A stretch of DNA of 41,329 bases from an uncultured Rikenella sp. Its GTDB lineage: Bacteria > Bacteroidota > Bacteroidia > Bacteroidales > Rikenellaceae. Positions within the stretch are counted from its first letter, which is position 1; each line of letters starts with the position of its first letter. Position numbers and translations under genes: made by a program. The stretch covers positions 1 through 41,329 of the forward strand of contig CANQXP010000012.1 in NCBI GenBank assembly GCA_947627885.1, given 5' to 3'. A model generated the notes under the pieces. The model was not told where the DNA came from and did not search any database. It saw nothing but the letters and a program-made list of their open reading frames with translations. Shown here in pieces: positions 17,287-26,481 of the stretch.

Positions 17287-18171
17287 ATGAACAGGCAGAC
17301 TTTCCGCCAATGGCTGTACGTCGTGGTCGGCGCGGCATTGCTGGCCACCGCTTTCGTGCTCTTCATCACCCCATATCGCATCGTGCCCGGAGGCGTGTAC
17401 GGCATGGGCGTGGTGCTCAATTACCTGTTCCCGAAGATCCAGGTCGGAACCTACGGCCTGTCGATGGACATTCCGCTGCTCATTATCGCTTTCCGCATCT
17501 TTGGCGCCCGGTTCGGCACCAAGACCATCGTCGCGGCGGTGCTTACGCCGCTTATCATGGACATCATGACCCTCCTTATCGGTTCCGACCCGGCGACGAT
17601 GCTCGGCGGCAAGATCGACCTCTCGAACGACGTGCTCCTGAGCTGCATCTTCGGGGGGACGTTGATGGGAGCCGGGGTGGGCCTGATCCTCAAGACCCAC
17701 GCCACGTCGGGCGGCACCGACATCGTGGCCATGATCGTCTCCAAATACCTCCATATGCCCATCAGCCGCGCCGTTCTGTATGTGGACTCGCTGGTCGTCC
17801 TGTTCGGTCTCGTCGTGCTGGGCGACTGGAAACTGCCGCTCTATTCGCTGGTGACCATCTTCGTCTCCTCGCGCGTGATCGACTACATCGTGGACGGCGG
17901 GTCGGGCGACAAGCTGCTCTTCATCCTCTCGGAAAAACACGACCGGATACGCGATTACATCCTCGACGGTCTGGAACGCGGCGGGACTTATATCAAGGCC
18001 AGCGGAATGTATACCGGCGCCGACAAGGAGATGATCTTCGTGGTCGTTTCGCGGCGCGAAGTGTCGCTGATGCGCGACCGCATCCGGGAGGTCGATCCGG
18101 AAGCCTTTATGATCGTGGTCGACGCCCACGAGACCCTCGGCGAGGGTTTTAAAACCTTTGAGAAACCATGA
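17287..18171 (+). CDS. YitT family membrane protein (YitT_membrane plus DUF2179)
   Basis: This 294-residue protein has about five or six N-terminal transmembrane segments (for example WLYVVVGAALLATAFVLFI near residues 9-27). It carries the family motifs RIVPGGVYGMGVVLNYLFP and HATSGGTDIVAMIVSKYL. The C-terminal soluble domain (residues about 205-290) has the DUF2179 pattern GGTYIKASGMYTGADKEMIF. The family is widespread and its transport or regulatory role is not established. The stop overlaps the start of the HD-phosphodiesterase gene by four bases (ATGA), indicating coupled expression. Confidence 0.9.
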   Translation: MNRQTFRQWLYVVVGAALLATAFVLFITPYRIVPGGVYGMGVVLNYLFPKIQVGTYGLSMDIPLLIIAFRIFGARFGTKTIVAAVLTPLIMDIMTLLIGSDPATMLGGKIDLSNDVLLSCIFGGTLMGAGVGLILKTHATSGGTDIVAMIVSKYLHMPISRAVLYVDSLVVLFGLVVLGDWKLPLYSLVTIFVSSRVIDYIVDGGSGDKLLFILSEKHDRIRDYILDGLERGGTYIKASGMYTGADKEMIFVVVSRREVSLMRDRIREVDPEAFMIVVDAHETLGEGFKTFEKP

Positions 18172-20135
18172 TACGGAAAATCGCTTTGCTGGCGGGGCTT
18201 TCGCTGCTCATCACCCTTATGATGCCCCGGCGGGCGGCCCTAAACTTTAACTTCGCCCCCGGCGAGGTGTGGGAGTCGGAAACGCTCACCGCGCCGTTCG
18301 ACATTCCGGTCTATAAAAGCGCCGAACAGCTGTCGGCGGAGCGGAAAGCCCTGTTGGAGGGGTTCCAGCCCGTTTTTCGGCTGGACACGCTGGTAGCGGC
18401 GGCGCAGCTGCGTTCGCTGGCTTCCGACCTGAAGGCTAATCCGGGCCTGACCGACGAGGAGCGCGTCCACGCGCTCGAAGCGTTCCGGCATATCTACGGG
18501 AAAGGCATCGTCAGCGATGCCGACCGGGCGGCTTACGCCGACCGGATGGTGCGCATCGACAGCGCGCACATGCTGCAAGCCCGTTTCGCCACCGACCTTT
18601 TCACTCCCTCCTCGGCGCAGTCCTACCTGAAAGCGCAGGGGTTCGACCCCGAACAGGGGTTCCGCTACCTGACCCCGTCGCTGACTTACGACCAGTCGCT
18701 GAACGCCCGGCTGCGCGAACAGCTCCTTTCGCGGCTGTCGCGCACCGAAGGGATCGTGCGCGCCGGCGAAGTGATCGTCTCGAATGGCCAGATGATCGAC
18801 CGCCATATCGCCACCCTGCTGACCTCCTACCGCCGCGAGTACGAGAACCGGCTGGGGCAGGGGGTGAGCGGACTGGTGTTATTCCTGGGCAAGCTGATGA
18901 TCGTCGGGGCCCTGCTGACGCTGAGTTACGTCTTTTTCCGCTTCTTCTCGCAGAAGCATTTCGCCGGTTGGCGGCCGCTGCTTTTCGTCTTCGTGCTCTA
19001 CACCGTGATGGCTGCGCTGATGGCTTTCGTGGTGCGGACGCAGTTCCTCAGCCCTTATATGGTGCCGCTGCCGGTGGTGGCGATCCTGCTGCTGGCCTTT
19101 TTCGACACGCGGGTGGCCATTTTCGGGAACATATCGGTGATGTTGCTCGCCTCGCTGTTCGTGCGGTTCAGCTTCGAGTTTTTCACCGTCAATTTCCTGG
19201 CGGGGATGGTGGCGATTTTCGTGGTGCGCCACTACTACCAGCGGCACAGCGTCTTCAAGGCCGTCGGGGCGGTGTTCCTGGCCGAGTCGGCGGCCTACGT
19301 CGCCTTCATGTGGATGACGCAGGGGACGCTGGATGTGGACTACATGGGCGTGCTCTGGTTCGTGGTGAGCGCGTTCCTGATGCTGGCGTTCTACCAGCTG
19401 GTCTATATCTTCGAGCGGCTGTTCGGCTTCGTGTCGGACATCACGCTGCTGGAGCTGTCGGACACCAACCAGCCGCTGCTGCTGCAACTGGCCGAAAAGG
19501 CTCCGGGCACTTTCCAGCATTCGGTGCAGGTGGCGTCGCTGGCCGAGAGCGCGGCCAAGGAGATCGGTGCCAACCCCCTGCTGGCGCGGGCCGGGGCGCT
19601 CTACCACGACATCGGCAAGATGGAGAACCCGTTCTATTTCGTGGAGAACCAGACCGGGAATTTCAACCCCCACTCGATGCTGAGCCCGGCGCAGAGCGCG
19701 GCCATCGTCCGCTCGCACGTGACCGAGGGGATCATGCTGGCCCGCAAGCACCGCTTGCCGGCGGTCATCCAGGAGTTTATATCGGGGCATCACGGCACTT
19801 CGAAGATCTACTATTTCTATGCCGAGGAGATGGAGAAGCACGGCACGGTGGAGCATCCCGACGAGTTCATGTATCCGGGGCCGAAGCCCGCGCGGCGCGA
19901 GGTGGCGATCTGCATGATGGCCGACGCTGTGGAGGCGGCTTCGCGCTCGCTGCCCGGCTACGACCGCGAGTCGATCGACGCGCTGGTGGAGAAGATCGTC
20001 GACCGGCAGGTGGCCGAGCACCAGTACAGCCATGCCGACCTGTCGTTCGCCGAGGTGACGCGGATCAAGGAGCTGTTCAAGGCCAAGCTGAACAACATTT
20101 ACCACGGCCGGGTCTCCTATCCGGCCACGGCCTGA
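18168..20135 (+). CDS. 7TM-HD family phosphohydrolase (PgpH-type, likely c-di-AMP phosphodiesterase)
   Basis: This 655-residue protein has an N-terminal anchor (IALLAGLSLLITLMM) and an extracytoplasmic 7TM-HDED domain to about residue 230. A bundle of seven transmembrane helices follows to about 430, then a cytoplasmic HDIG domain. The metal ligands are visible as FQHSVQVASLAESAAKEIG, then YHDIGKM (H480, D481), HVTEGIMLARKH, and FISGHHGTS. In Firmicutes this architecture (PgpH) hydrolyses c-di-AMP; the same role is an inference here, and no cyclase gene is in view. It overlaps the upstream YitT gene. The 495-base gap after it contains repeats and the trpS leader. Confidence 0.9.
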   Translation: MIRKIALLAGLSLLITLMMPRRAALNFNFAPGEVWESETLTAPFDIPVYKSAEQLSAERKALLEGFQPVFRLDTLVAAAQLRSLASDLKANPGLTDEERVHALEAFRHIYGKGIVSDADRAAYADRMVRIDSAHMLQARFATDLFTPSSAQSYLKAQGFDPEQGFRYLTPSLTYDQSLNARLREQLLSRLSRTEGIVRAGEVIVSNGQMIDRHIATLLTSYRREYENRLGQGVSGLVLFLGKLMIVGALLTLSYVFFRFFSQKHFAGWRPLLFVFVLYTVMAALMAFVVRTQFLSPYMVPLPVVAILLLAFFDTRVAIFGNISVMLLASLFVRFSFEFFTVNFLAGMVAIFVVRHYYQRHSVFKAVGAVFLAESAAYVAFMWMTQGTLDVDYMGVLWFVVSAFLMLAFYQLVYIFERLFGFVSDITLLELSDTNQPLLLQLAEKAPGTFQHSVQVASLAESAAKEIGANPLLARAGALYHDIGKMENPFYFVENQTGNFNPHSMLSPAQSAAIVRSHVTEGIMLARKHRLPAVIQEFISGHHGTSKIYYFYAEEMEKHGTVEHPDEFMYPGPKPARREVAICMMADAVEAASRSLPGYDRESIDALVEKIVDRQVAEHQYSHADLSFAEVTRIKELFKAKLNNIYHGRVSYPATA

Positions 20136-20178
20136 CGCATTTCCGGGGAGCGGGCCGTGCAAAAGCGGGGAAATTGAT

Positions 20179-20186
20179 TAATTTTG
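20179..20186 (+). promoter_or_regulatory. -7 box about 445 bases upstream of trpS
   Basis: TAATTTTG matches TAnnTTTG within a GGGGAAATTGATTAATTTTG context. A similar sequence (GGGAAATTGCTTAACTTTG) precedes the YitT gene. No nearer good box is visible before trpS, so the trpS leader could be long and include the structured repeat at 20453. Confidence 0.4.
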
Positions 20187-20452
20187 CGGGGCTGCCGGAT
20201 CCACTTCCGGGTTTCGGCGCCTTATGGCCACCCGCAAATCGCGGCTTTGGGAATGTTTCGGGAACCATACGGATGTACCGAGGTACGCGGGACGACTCTC
20301 CTGCGAATTAACCGTACAGTTAATGATTCAGGTTCCGCGCCAGCGGGCGGGCCGCAGCCTCCCGCAGCGGAGGCCCGCAACTCAGGTTGCGAACCTTTCC
20401 GCAGGCTGCGACCTGAAGGATTGTATATAAAACCCTACGGTTTTTATCCTGG

Positions 20453-20527
20453 CCTGGAGCCTGCGCGGGCAAGACCGTTAGGTTGCAGCCCTGCGCCGGG
20501 GGAGGCTCCGGGCTGACCGCTTCGCGG
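20453..20527 (+). repeat. REP-like two-hairpin element, copy 4
   Basis: The closing stem CCTGGAGCCT (20453-20462) pairs with AGGCTCCGGG (20503-20512). The inner stem GCGCGGGC (20463-20470) pairs with GCCC-t-GCGC (20488-20496). The bulge is CGGGGG (20497-20502) and the second hairpin CCGC-ttc-GCGG (20517-20527). It lies in the 495-base gap 20136-20630. The same gap has a further GC-rich stretch from 20337 (CGCGCCAGCGGGCGGG) that looks like a degenerate half-copy, and ACCCTACGG motifs at about 20432 and 20542. No gene is seen in the gap. Confidence 0.75.
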
Positions 20528-20630
20528 AATACTTACGTAAACCCTACGGATATTTTTAAATCTTTCCGCAGCCGGCCGGACAGATAATAAAGAACCGCAA
20601 TAACATACACCGAACGAATAAAACGAACAT

Positions 20631-21620
20631 ATGGAAACAGTAGTCAGCGGCATCCGCTCGACAGGCAATCTACATTTGGGGAACTACTTCGGCGCCCTGC
20701 GCAACTTCATCAAGATGCAGGACGCGGCGAACTGCTACTTCTTCATCGCGGATTACCACTCCCTCACCACCCATCCCGATCCGGCGGCGCTGCACGGCAA
20801 CGTGCGCGACATCCTCGCCGAATACCTCGCCGCCGGGCTCGACCCGGAGAAATCGGCCATTTTCGTGCAGAGCGACCAGCCGCAGGTGGCCGAACTCTAC
20901 CTGCTGCTGAACATGCACGCCTACGTCGGCGAGCTGGAGCGCACCGCGTCGTTCAAGGAGAAGATGCGCAAGCACTCCGATAACGTCAATGCGGGGCTGC
21001 TCACCTATCCCACCTTAATGGCTGCGGATATTCTGATCCACAAGGCCCATAAGGTGCCCGTGGGGAAAGACCAGGAGCAGCACCTCGAGATGACCCGCAA
21101 ATTCGCCCGCCGGTTCAATACCAAGTACGGGGTCGAATATTTTCCGGAGCCTGAGCCGTACAACTTCGGTTCCGAGCTGGTGAAGGTGCCGGGGCTCGAC
21201 GGCAGCGGCAAGATGGGCAAGAGCGAGGGGAACGGTATTTACCTGGTCGACAGCGACGCCGACATCCGCAAGAAGGTGATGAAAGCCGTGACCGACAGCG
21301 GCCCCACGGTTCCGAACTCCGAGATGCCGGAGGTGATCCGCAACATCTTCACCCTGCTGGAGATCGTTTCCACACCGGATACGGTGCAGTATTTCAAGGA
21401 CAAGTATGCTGACTGTTCGATCCGCTACGGCGACCTCAAGAAACAGCTGGCCGAGGACATTATCGCCACCGTGGCACCGATCCGGGAACGGATTCTGGCT
21501 ATTCAGGCGGATGATGCCTATCTTTCGAAAGTGGCCCGCATGGGTGCCGAGAAAGCGCAGGAGAGCGCGGCGCGGACAGTGGCCGAGGTGCGCGAGATTA
21601 TGGGGATCAAACGGTTCTGA
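20631..21620 (+). CDS. trpS: Tryptophan--tRNA ligase
   Basis: This 329-residue class I aminoacyl-tRNA synthetase has the HIGH-type motif TGNLHLGNYFGALRN (HLGN at 15-18) and the KMSKS-type motif as KMGKS (194-198) in LDGSGKMGKSEGNG. The Trp-binding region YPTLMAADILIHKAHKVPVG KDQEQHLEMTR (shown in two parts) is typical of TrpS and distinguishes it from TyrS. Length is normal for the bacterial enzyme. It charges tRNA-Trp in the cytoplasm. A strong terminator follows at 21646. The long structured leader upstream is unusual for a housekeeping synthetase. Confidence 0.96.
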   Translation: METVVSGIRSTGNLHLGNYFGALRNFIKMQDAANCYFFIADYHSLTTHPDPAALHGNVRDILAEYLAAGLDPEKSAIFVQSDQPQVAELYLLLNMHAYVGELERTASFKEKMRKHSDNVNAGLLTYPTLMAADILIHKAHKVPVGKDQEQHLEMTRKFARRFNTKYGVEYFPEPEPYNFGSELVKVPGLDGSGKMGKSEGNGIYLVDSDADIRKKVMKAVTDSGPTVPNSEMPEVIRNIFTLLEIVSTPDTVQYFKDKYADCSIRYGDLKKQLAEDIIATVAPIRERILAIQADDAYLSKVARMGAEKAQESAARTVAEVREIMGIKRF

Positions 21621-21645
21621 GACTCCCCGTTTCGGATAGAATCAG

Positions 21646-21679
21646 GGCGGGCGCTATCACAGATAGCGCCCGCCTTTTT
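21646..21679. terminator. Rho-independent terminator after trpS
   Basis: GGCGGGCGCTAT and ATAGCGCCCGCC form a 12-bp stem around CACAG, followed by TTTTT. It lies between the converging trpS and TlpA-like genes. Confidence 0.9.
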
Positions 21680-21701
21680 GGTGAACAAGATTGACTTCGT
21701 T

Positions 21702-23663
21702 TTACTCGCCGACAGCCTTTAGCAGTGCCGCAGAGACCTCGTCCGCCCCGTGACCCATATAGTGCGGATCGACCACTCGCCCGTCCGCTCCCACGATCAT
21801 GTAGTGCGGAATACCATTGATCTTATATTTTGCGGCCAGAATATTCCACTCGTCCGGCGTCAGGCGAATTTGCCGCCCCGTGATCTTGTTCTGTTCGATA
21901 AACTCCGCCGCTATATCTTCCGGCGACTGGTCCGTGGAGGTGATGTAGACGAAATCCACCGGCTTGCCCGCCAGCTTCTCCTTGAGCGCCCGGCTCTGTA
22001 TCATCCCCTGCCGGCAAGGACCGCACCCCGTACTCCAGAAATCCACATAGACTACCCGTCCCCTGTGCTGGCGCAGCAGGCTGTCCAGCAACCGTTCGCC
22101 CCGGTCGGAAGGCACATACGGCCCCGCAGCCACCGCCACAGGTGCCGGACGCAGCGCATCGTTGGCGTCCAGCACCGTCGCGATCATATAGGGCGAGGTG
22201 AACTGCCCCAGAATCATCGCCAGCCAGCAGTTCGGGATATTCCGGTCTGCCCGTTGCAGGGAACTGTGGAGCCATCGCGCGGCGATCAGGTCGTTGAGGA
22301 AAGGCATCGGCCGCCCCCAGTACGCGTCGCCCTTCGAGTAAATTTGACGATTGTCCTGTACCGCATTGTGAACCGGGAAGAACATTCCGTATAGTTCGAA
22401 CAGCTTTTCGTTCGTTCTTTGGAGTATCGCGGCCGTTGCCGCACTGTCTCCCGGTACGGCCAGCAGTCCTTGGGTGAGACTGTCGATCAGGGGTAAATCT
22501 TCCGACGCGATCGGGAAACCGGCACTTACCAAATCACTGTACCGCAATGGAGCCGGGTTTTGTTCCCGGTAAACGGGACAAAACTCCAGCCGATTAAGCA
22601 GGAAACGGTGATCGTAAATTCCCAGCATCCGCGGATCGTCCATCGGCATCTGCCGGTAAAAGTTGAAGAACGCTGTGTCGGTCTCTATTTTCTTTATTTC
22701 CCGGTACAGGGCAAAGAACCCCAGCTTTTCGCCTCCCGTCACATAAGGCGCCCATCGGGCCAGAAAAGCTCCCTTGCGGCTGATTCCATTGGACGCGATA
22801 TATTTGGCCGTCGCCGCCGAATCGCGGGCCACGCGCCCGTCGATCCATGCGCGGACGCTGTCCGGCGTAGTCACCATCAGGAATGTTTGATCTTCCTGGC
22901 TGAACGGCAGGTAGAGCCGCCGCAGGTCATTCATCTCGCGGTTCACACGCCCGCTGCGGCCCATATAGCGCGACGACGACGTCCCTTTCCGGTTCTCCAG
23001 ATTACAATAGAGCGTCAGCGTGTCGCCCGGCTCGATGTAAACATTCTCGTAGAAAGTGCCCGTCAGTACGATCTGGGTCGTGATCGGGTGTCCCAACGGG
23101 ACTGACATTTCGAACGTACCGTCGGCCGAAATATCCGCGACGGCCGGCACATCCTGTACCGTCACGGTGTTGAAACCGTACAGTTTGATCGTTCCGGCCA
23201 TCGCCTCCGGCGAGTAGCCGTCCAGGTAGCCGCGCAGCAGCGCGGTGCCCTCCCGGAATATGGAGTCTCCGGCCGGATAATCGGGATCCTGGGCCGCCGG
23301 AATCCGGTACGAGGGGTTAGCGATCGGTTTGCGGCTGTAAGGGGTGAGGCTTTTCGGCGAAAGGCCGATCCGGGCCACGCTGTCCCGAACGTCCCAGTGG
23401 GCGTATAGGGTCGCGGTGCGGTCGCCGCCGCGCTCCCGCAGCTGAATGGTAGTCACCGAACCTTTATCGGCGATGCCGGCATAGTCCCAAAAGACGTTCT
23501 GCCAGATAGCCAGATGGGGGTAAAAGCCGTAAGTCCACTGCCGGCCGCCGTCGGTGGTGCTCCAGTTGCCTTGTAATGTCGCGGGAAGTCGCTGCGGGGC
23601 GGAAGCGCTCCGGGCTGTGACGGATAAAAAGGCTGCCAGACAGCCCAGAAAGATATGTTTCAT
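21702..23663 (-). CDS. Secreted TlpA-like thiol-disulfide oxidoreductase with large N-terminal region
   Basis: I place the start at 23663 (653 residues): MKHIFLGCLAAFLSVTARSA is a good signal peptide, and a TACCTTTG box at 23688-23695 lies upstream of it but overlaps the longer frame from 23690. The first 500 or so residues form a poorly characterised Bacteroidota-specific region with strand-rich segments. The last ~150 residues are a thioredoxin fold with VVYVDFWSTGCGPCRQGM (CGPC near residue 545) and the cis-proline context NGIPHYMIV. Such proteins act in the periplasm or on the outer membrane in disulfide exchange. The partner is unknown. The gene converges on trpS. Confidence 0.85.
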   Translation of the reverse strand: MKHIFLGCLAAFLSVTARSASAPQRLPATLQGNWSTTDGGRQWTYGFYPHLAIWQNVFWDYAGIADKGSVTTIQLRERGGDRTATLYAHWDVRDSVARIGLSPKSLTPYSRKPIANPSYRIPAAQDPDYPAGDSIFREGTALLRGYLDGYSPEAMAGTIKLYGFNTVTVQDVPAVADISADGTFEMSVPLGHPITTQIVLTGTFYENVYIEPGDTLTLYCNLENRKGTSSSRYMGRSGRVNREMNDLRRLYLPFSQEDQTFLMVTTPDSVRAWIDGRVARDSAATAKYIASNGISRKGAFLARWAPYVTGGEKLGFFALYREIKKIETDTAFFNFYRQMPMDDPRMLGIYDHRFLLNRLEFCPVYREQNPAPLRYSDLVSAGFPIASEDLPLIDSLTQGLLAVPGDSAATAAILQRTNEKLFELYGMFFPVHNAVQDNRQIYSKGDAYWGRPMPFLNDLIAARWLHSSLQRADRNIPNCWLAMILGQFTSPYMIATVLDANDALRPAPVAVAAGPYVPSDRGERLLDSLLRQHRGRVVYVDFWSTGCGPCRQGMIQSRALKEKLAGKPVDFVYITSTDQSPEDIAAEFIEQNKITGRQIRLTPDEWNILAAKYKINGIPHYMIVGADGRVVDPHYMGHGADEVSAALLKAVGE

Positions 23664-23687
23664 TGCCTTTGAGAATTTGGAATATTC

Positions 23688-23695
23688 CAAAGGTA
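23688..23695 (-). promoter_or_regulatory. -7 box of the TlpA-like gene
   Basis: On the minus strand TACCTTTG matches TAnnTTTG, 25 bases upstream of the chosen start at 23663, and abuts a GGAATATTCC palindrome (23678-23687). It argues for the shorter reading of the gene. Confidence 0.5.
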
Positions 23696-23725
23696 ATGAT
23701 TATTTTTGAATAACTAAATATATAG

Positions 23726-24355
23726 TTACGATTTCGGTCGTTTCAGGAACAGGTAGGTCTTATTCTCCGTCCCCTCGCGCAGCCTTTTGATGTTTTTGCG
23801 ATGCGTGATGACCAGCACCACGGCCACCAGCACCCCGAACGCGATCTTGTAGGGCGAGTGGAAGCCGTTGACGATGATGATATAGACCGGGAACAGCACG
23901 CCTCCGGTCATCGACCCCAGCGAAACGTAGTGTGTCGCGGCCAGCACGATAATGAACGTTACCAGCCCCATCAGCATCGGCACCGGAGCGATGGCCAGCA
24001 TACAGCCCGCCATGGTGGCGACCCCTTTGCCACCCTTGAAGCCGGCGAAGATCGGGAAGATATGCCCCAGTATCGCCGCCGCGGTCAGGCCGATCTTCAG
24101 GAAGAAGAACGAGTCCCCCTCCAAATCGGTCAGGTGGGCCAACATGACCGCCCCGTAGCCCTTGGCCGCGTCGATGATGAACACCGGCAGCGCCGCCCGC
24201 CGGCCCAGCACCCGCAGGGTGTTGGTCGCCCCGGCGTTGTGGCTGCCGTGCTCGCGGACGTCCGTTCCGTAAAACCATTTGCCGATCCACACCGCGCTGG
24301 GTATCGAACCCAACAAATAACCGGCTACGATCAAGAGGCTAATTTCAAGTATCAT
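23726..24355 (-). CDS. plsY: Glycerol-3-phosphate acyltransferase PlsY
   Basis: This 209-residue integral membrane protein carries the three PlsY motifs: GSIPSAVWIGKWFYG, HGSHNAGATNTLRVLG with the nearby DAAKG, and GHIFPIFAGFKGGKGVAT. It transfers the acyl group from acyl-phosphate to glycerol-3-phosphate at the inner membrane, the first step of phospholipid synthesis, working with PlsX (not in the window). Length and number of hydrophobic segments (about five) are normal. It lies 35 bases beyond the start of the long TlpA-like frame on the same strand, so the two may share transcripts. Confidence 0.96.
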   Translation of the reverse strand: MILEISLLIVAGYLLGSIPSAVWIGKWFYGTDVREHGSHNAGATNTLRVLGRRAALPVFIIDAAKGYGAVMLAHLTDLEGDSFFFLKIGLTAAAILGHIFPIFAGFKGGKGVATMAGCMLAIAPVPMLMGLVTFIIVLAATHYVSLGSMTGGVLFPVYIIIVNGFHSPYKIAFGVLVAVVLVITHRKNIKRLREGTENKTYLFLKRPKS

Positions 24356-24430
24356 GCTTCTCGCGTTTTCATAACAGTTCGTTTATTCGGTTTGTGTCCG
24401 CACCGCATCGCCGTAGTGGGGTTTTTGCAG

Positions 24431-24520
24431 GCTGTAACAACTTTAAGTCCCCGCGACAGCGGTGGCCCGCGCCTCCCCACGCGCGGGACAAGCCCGCACA
24501 GGCGCTTCCCACCGAAAATC
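24431..24520. repeat. Degenerate structured repeat in the plsY-permease gap
   Basis: The 347-base gap 24356-24702 holds GGCTGTAACAACTTTAAG, similar to the GGCTGTAACTACCC motif of the long repeats. It is followed by hairpins CCGC-gaca-GCGG (24451-24462) and CCCGCGC/GCGCGGG (24466-24487). It looks like a decayed member of the intergenic repeat family. Apart from the promoter box at 24669 I see nothing else in the gap. Confidence 0.4.
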
Positions 24521-24668
24521 AAATGGGATCACAAACCTGACGGCTCCGGATTCGCCTGTTGCACTGAAGAAAATAATAAAACGGCGGTCCGGACGACACC
24601 AATGCCGAATAAATGAACGGTTAATAAGTACAAAATTAGGAAAAGAGGGGCGAATCGCAAAAATTACT

Positions 24669-24676
24669 TAAATTTG
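24669..24676 (+). promoter_or_regulatory. -7 box of the permease gene
   Basis: TAAATTTG matches TAnnTTTG, 27 bases upstream of the start codon. Confidence 0.55.
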
Positions 24677-24702
24677 ACAGCCGCCCGCCGCGGCCGCCGC
24701 TT

Positions 24703-25950
24703 ATGTTCAAAAAACTGATCTTCACCCTCGGGCAAATATACCAAAGCTGGCTGATGGCTGTCGAAAGCGTGGTTATCAACAAGCTCCGCACGGCCCTCTC
24801 GCTGTCGGGAATCACCATCGGCATCTTCGCCATCATCACCGTATTCACCCTCGTCGATTCGATGGAGATCAAGATCCGCGAGGATGTCAACTCGCTGGGG
24901 AGCAATACCCTCTATGTCGGAAAATGGCCCTGGGATGGCGGCGGCGAGTGGTGGAAATACTACAACCGGCCGCAGGTGAGCCTCACCGAATTCAACGAGA
25001 TGCGGGCGCTGCTTCCGCAGGTGCAGGCCATCGCCTTCACGACCTCTTTCTCGCGGACGGTCAAGAACGGCAGCAACTATGTGGACAACACCTCGGTGAT
25101 CGGGGCCACATACGACTATAACCAGATGCGCAAGAGCGACATCGGGCGGGGACGTTATTTCACCCCCTATGAGTCGGAGCACGGTGCGCGGGTGGCGGTC
25201 ATCGGGAGCACGGTGGCCGAAAAGCTCTTTCCGGGCGAGGATCCGGTGGGGCGGGACATGCGCATCGGGGGCACCAGGCTGACGGTGATCGGCGTGTTCG
25301 CCAAATCCGGGGACGACATGATGGGGATGAGCATGGACGAGAATGTGCTGATCCCGCTGGCGCTGGCCCGCAACTTCGTGAACCTGCACTGGGCGGGCAC
25401 CGAAATGGTCATCAAGGGGCCTGACGGCGGCGACGCGCAGGAGCTCAAGGCCGAGGTCGGCTCGATCATGCGGCGGCTGAGGCGGCTCAGTCCGCAGACG
25501 GAGGACAATTTCGCGGTCAACGAGATGAGCATCCTGAGCAACCAGCTGGACAATATGTTCCGGCAGATCAACTTCGCGGGGGGGATTATCGGGATTTTTT
25601 CGATCCTGGTGGGGGGCTTCGGCGTGGCGAACATCATGTTCGTATCGGTCAAGGAGCGGACGGCGCAGATCGGGATCCAGAAAGCGTTGGGGGCGAGGCC
25701 CTATTTTATCCTGTTCCAGTTCGTTTTCGAGGCGGTGATCCTTTCGGTGGTGGGCGGTGCGATCGGACTGCTGCTGATCTTCTTCGGGGTGCTGATCGTC
25801 AATAGTTTCAGTGATTTCACCATCGTACTGACGCTCGGTAATATTATCCTGGGGCTGGTGATCTCCTCGGTCGTGGGGGCCGTGGCGGGTTTCTTCCCGG
25901 CGTGGAGCGCGGCGCGGATGGAGCCGGTCAAGGCGATTTACCACAGTTGA
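24703..25950 (+). CDS. ABC transporter permease, MacB/FtsX family
   Basis: This 415-residue protein has the MacB layout. A first transmembrane helix lies near residues 30-55 (LSGITIGIFAIITVFTLV), preceded by NKLRTALSL. A periplasmic MacB core domain follows (ESEHGARVAVIGSTVAEKLF, PVGRDMRIGGTRLTVIGVF). Three C-terminal helices make the FtsX domain, with the coupling segment VKERTAQIGIQKALGARP and the final FPAWSAARMEPVKAIYHS. Family members use ATP hydrolysis by a separate subunit for mechanotransmission, efflux or lipoprotein handling rather than simple pumping. No ATPase gene lies next to it, so it is an orphan in this window. The substrate is unknown. Confidence 0.92.
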   Translation: MFKKLIFTLGQIYQSWLMAVESVVINKLRTALSLSGITIGIFAIITVFTLVDSMEIKIREDVNSLGSNTLYVGKWPWDGGGEWWKYYNRPQVSLTEFNEMRALLPQVQAIAFTTSFSRTVKNGSNYVDNTSVIGATYDYNQMRKSDIGRGRYFTPYESEHGARVAVIGSTVAEKLFPGEDPVGRDMRIGGTRLTVIGVFAKSGDDMMGMSMDENVLIPLALARNFVNLHWAGTEMVIKGPDGGDAQELKAEVGSIMRRLRRLSPQTEDNFAVNEMSILSNQLDNMFRQINFAGGIIGIFSILVGGFGVANIMFVSVKERTAQIGIQKALGARPYFILFQFVFEAVILSVVGGAIGLLLIFFGVLIVNSFSDFTIVLTLGNIILGLVISSVVGAVAGFFPAWSAARMEPVKAIYHS

Positions 25951-26063
25951 TCCGGCGGTCGATAAGTGGTGTTCTGGGCGAGGTCGAAGTTTCGGGTATT
26001 GTTCGAGGGGCTATATCCCGTACCCGCTGTCAGGCCGAACTAAGTCTCCGCGCCAGCAAGCAG

Positions 26064-26207
26064 CCCGAAGCCACCCCCGGCGAAGGGCTGCAACCGACGC
26101 TGCCAGTGAGAGGCAAGCGAAAACTTTCGCTTGGCCGAACGGCGAGGAGGAAAACAAGCGTAGTGCAGTTAACTCGCGATGCTCCTTTGGCCTCCGCTGG
26201 CTTGGGG
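26064..26207 (-). repeat. REP-like two-hairpin element, copy 5 (expanded loop)
   Basis: On the minus strand GGGGCC-side sequence CCCCAAGCCA (26207-26198) pairs with TGGCTTCGGG (26073-26064) in nine of ten positions. GCGGAGG (26197-26191) pairs with CCTTCGC (26086-26080) if a G-T wobble is allowed; the six-base bulge is CGGGGG (26079-26074). The loop is over 100 bases, far larger than in other copies. The surrounding 961-base gap (25951-26911) also has a CGCGCGCC-type hairpin near 26337, a further degenerate copy near 26390, the rod RNA at 26482-26751 and the promoter of the next gene. No protein gene is credible in it. Confidence 0.55.
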
Positions 26208-26481
26208 CTTGCGCGACCCTGGCGGGTCTCCGAAAACGAAAGAGTGAAAAGCCGGGATTTCCGCGCCAGCGGTGTCCGGTCGCGGGGACGCGTTGCGTCT
26301 TTTACTGGCATTTGCATTGCAATTAGCATTGTAAGGGCGCGCGGGGGGACGCGCGCCGAGACAAATAAGGCCATAGATTACTCCCCGCGCCAGCGGGCGG
26401 CGACCGCCTCCCCCGGCGGGAAGCCGCAATACTGCGCTCACGCTTCGTATGCGTCAGACCCGCAGGCGGCCGCCTAAACGT

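Noticed and set aside
20136-20630. A T-box or tryptophan attenuator ahead of trpS
   Set aside because: I found no T-box sequence, no Trp-rich leader peptide and no terminator/antiterminator pair immediately before the gene; the structure present is the repeat element.
26030-26477. Several short frames in the 25951-26911 gap as small genes
   Set aside because: They lie in GC-rich hairpin repeats, have Arg/Pro/Ala-rich composition and no family resemblance.
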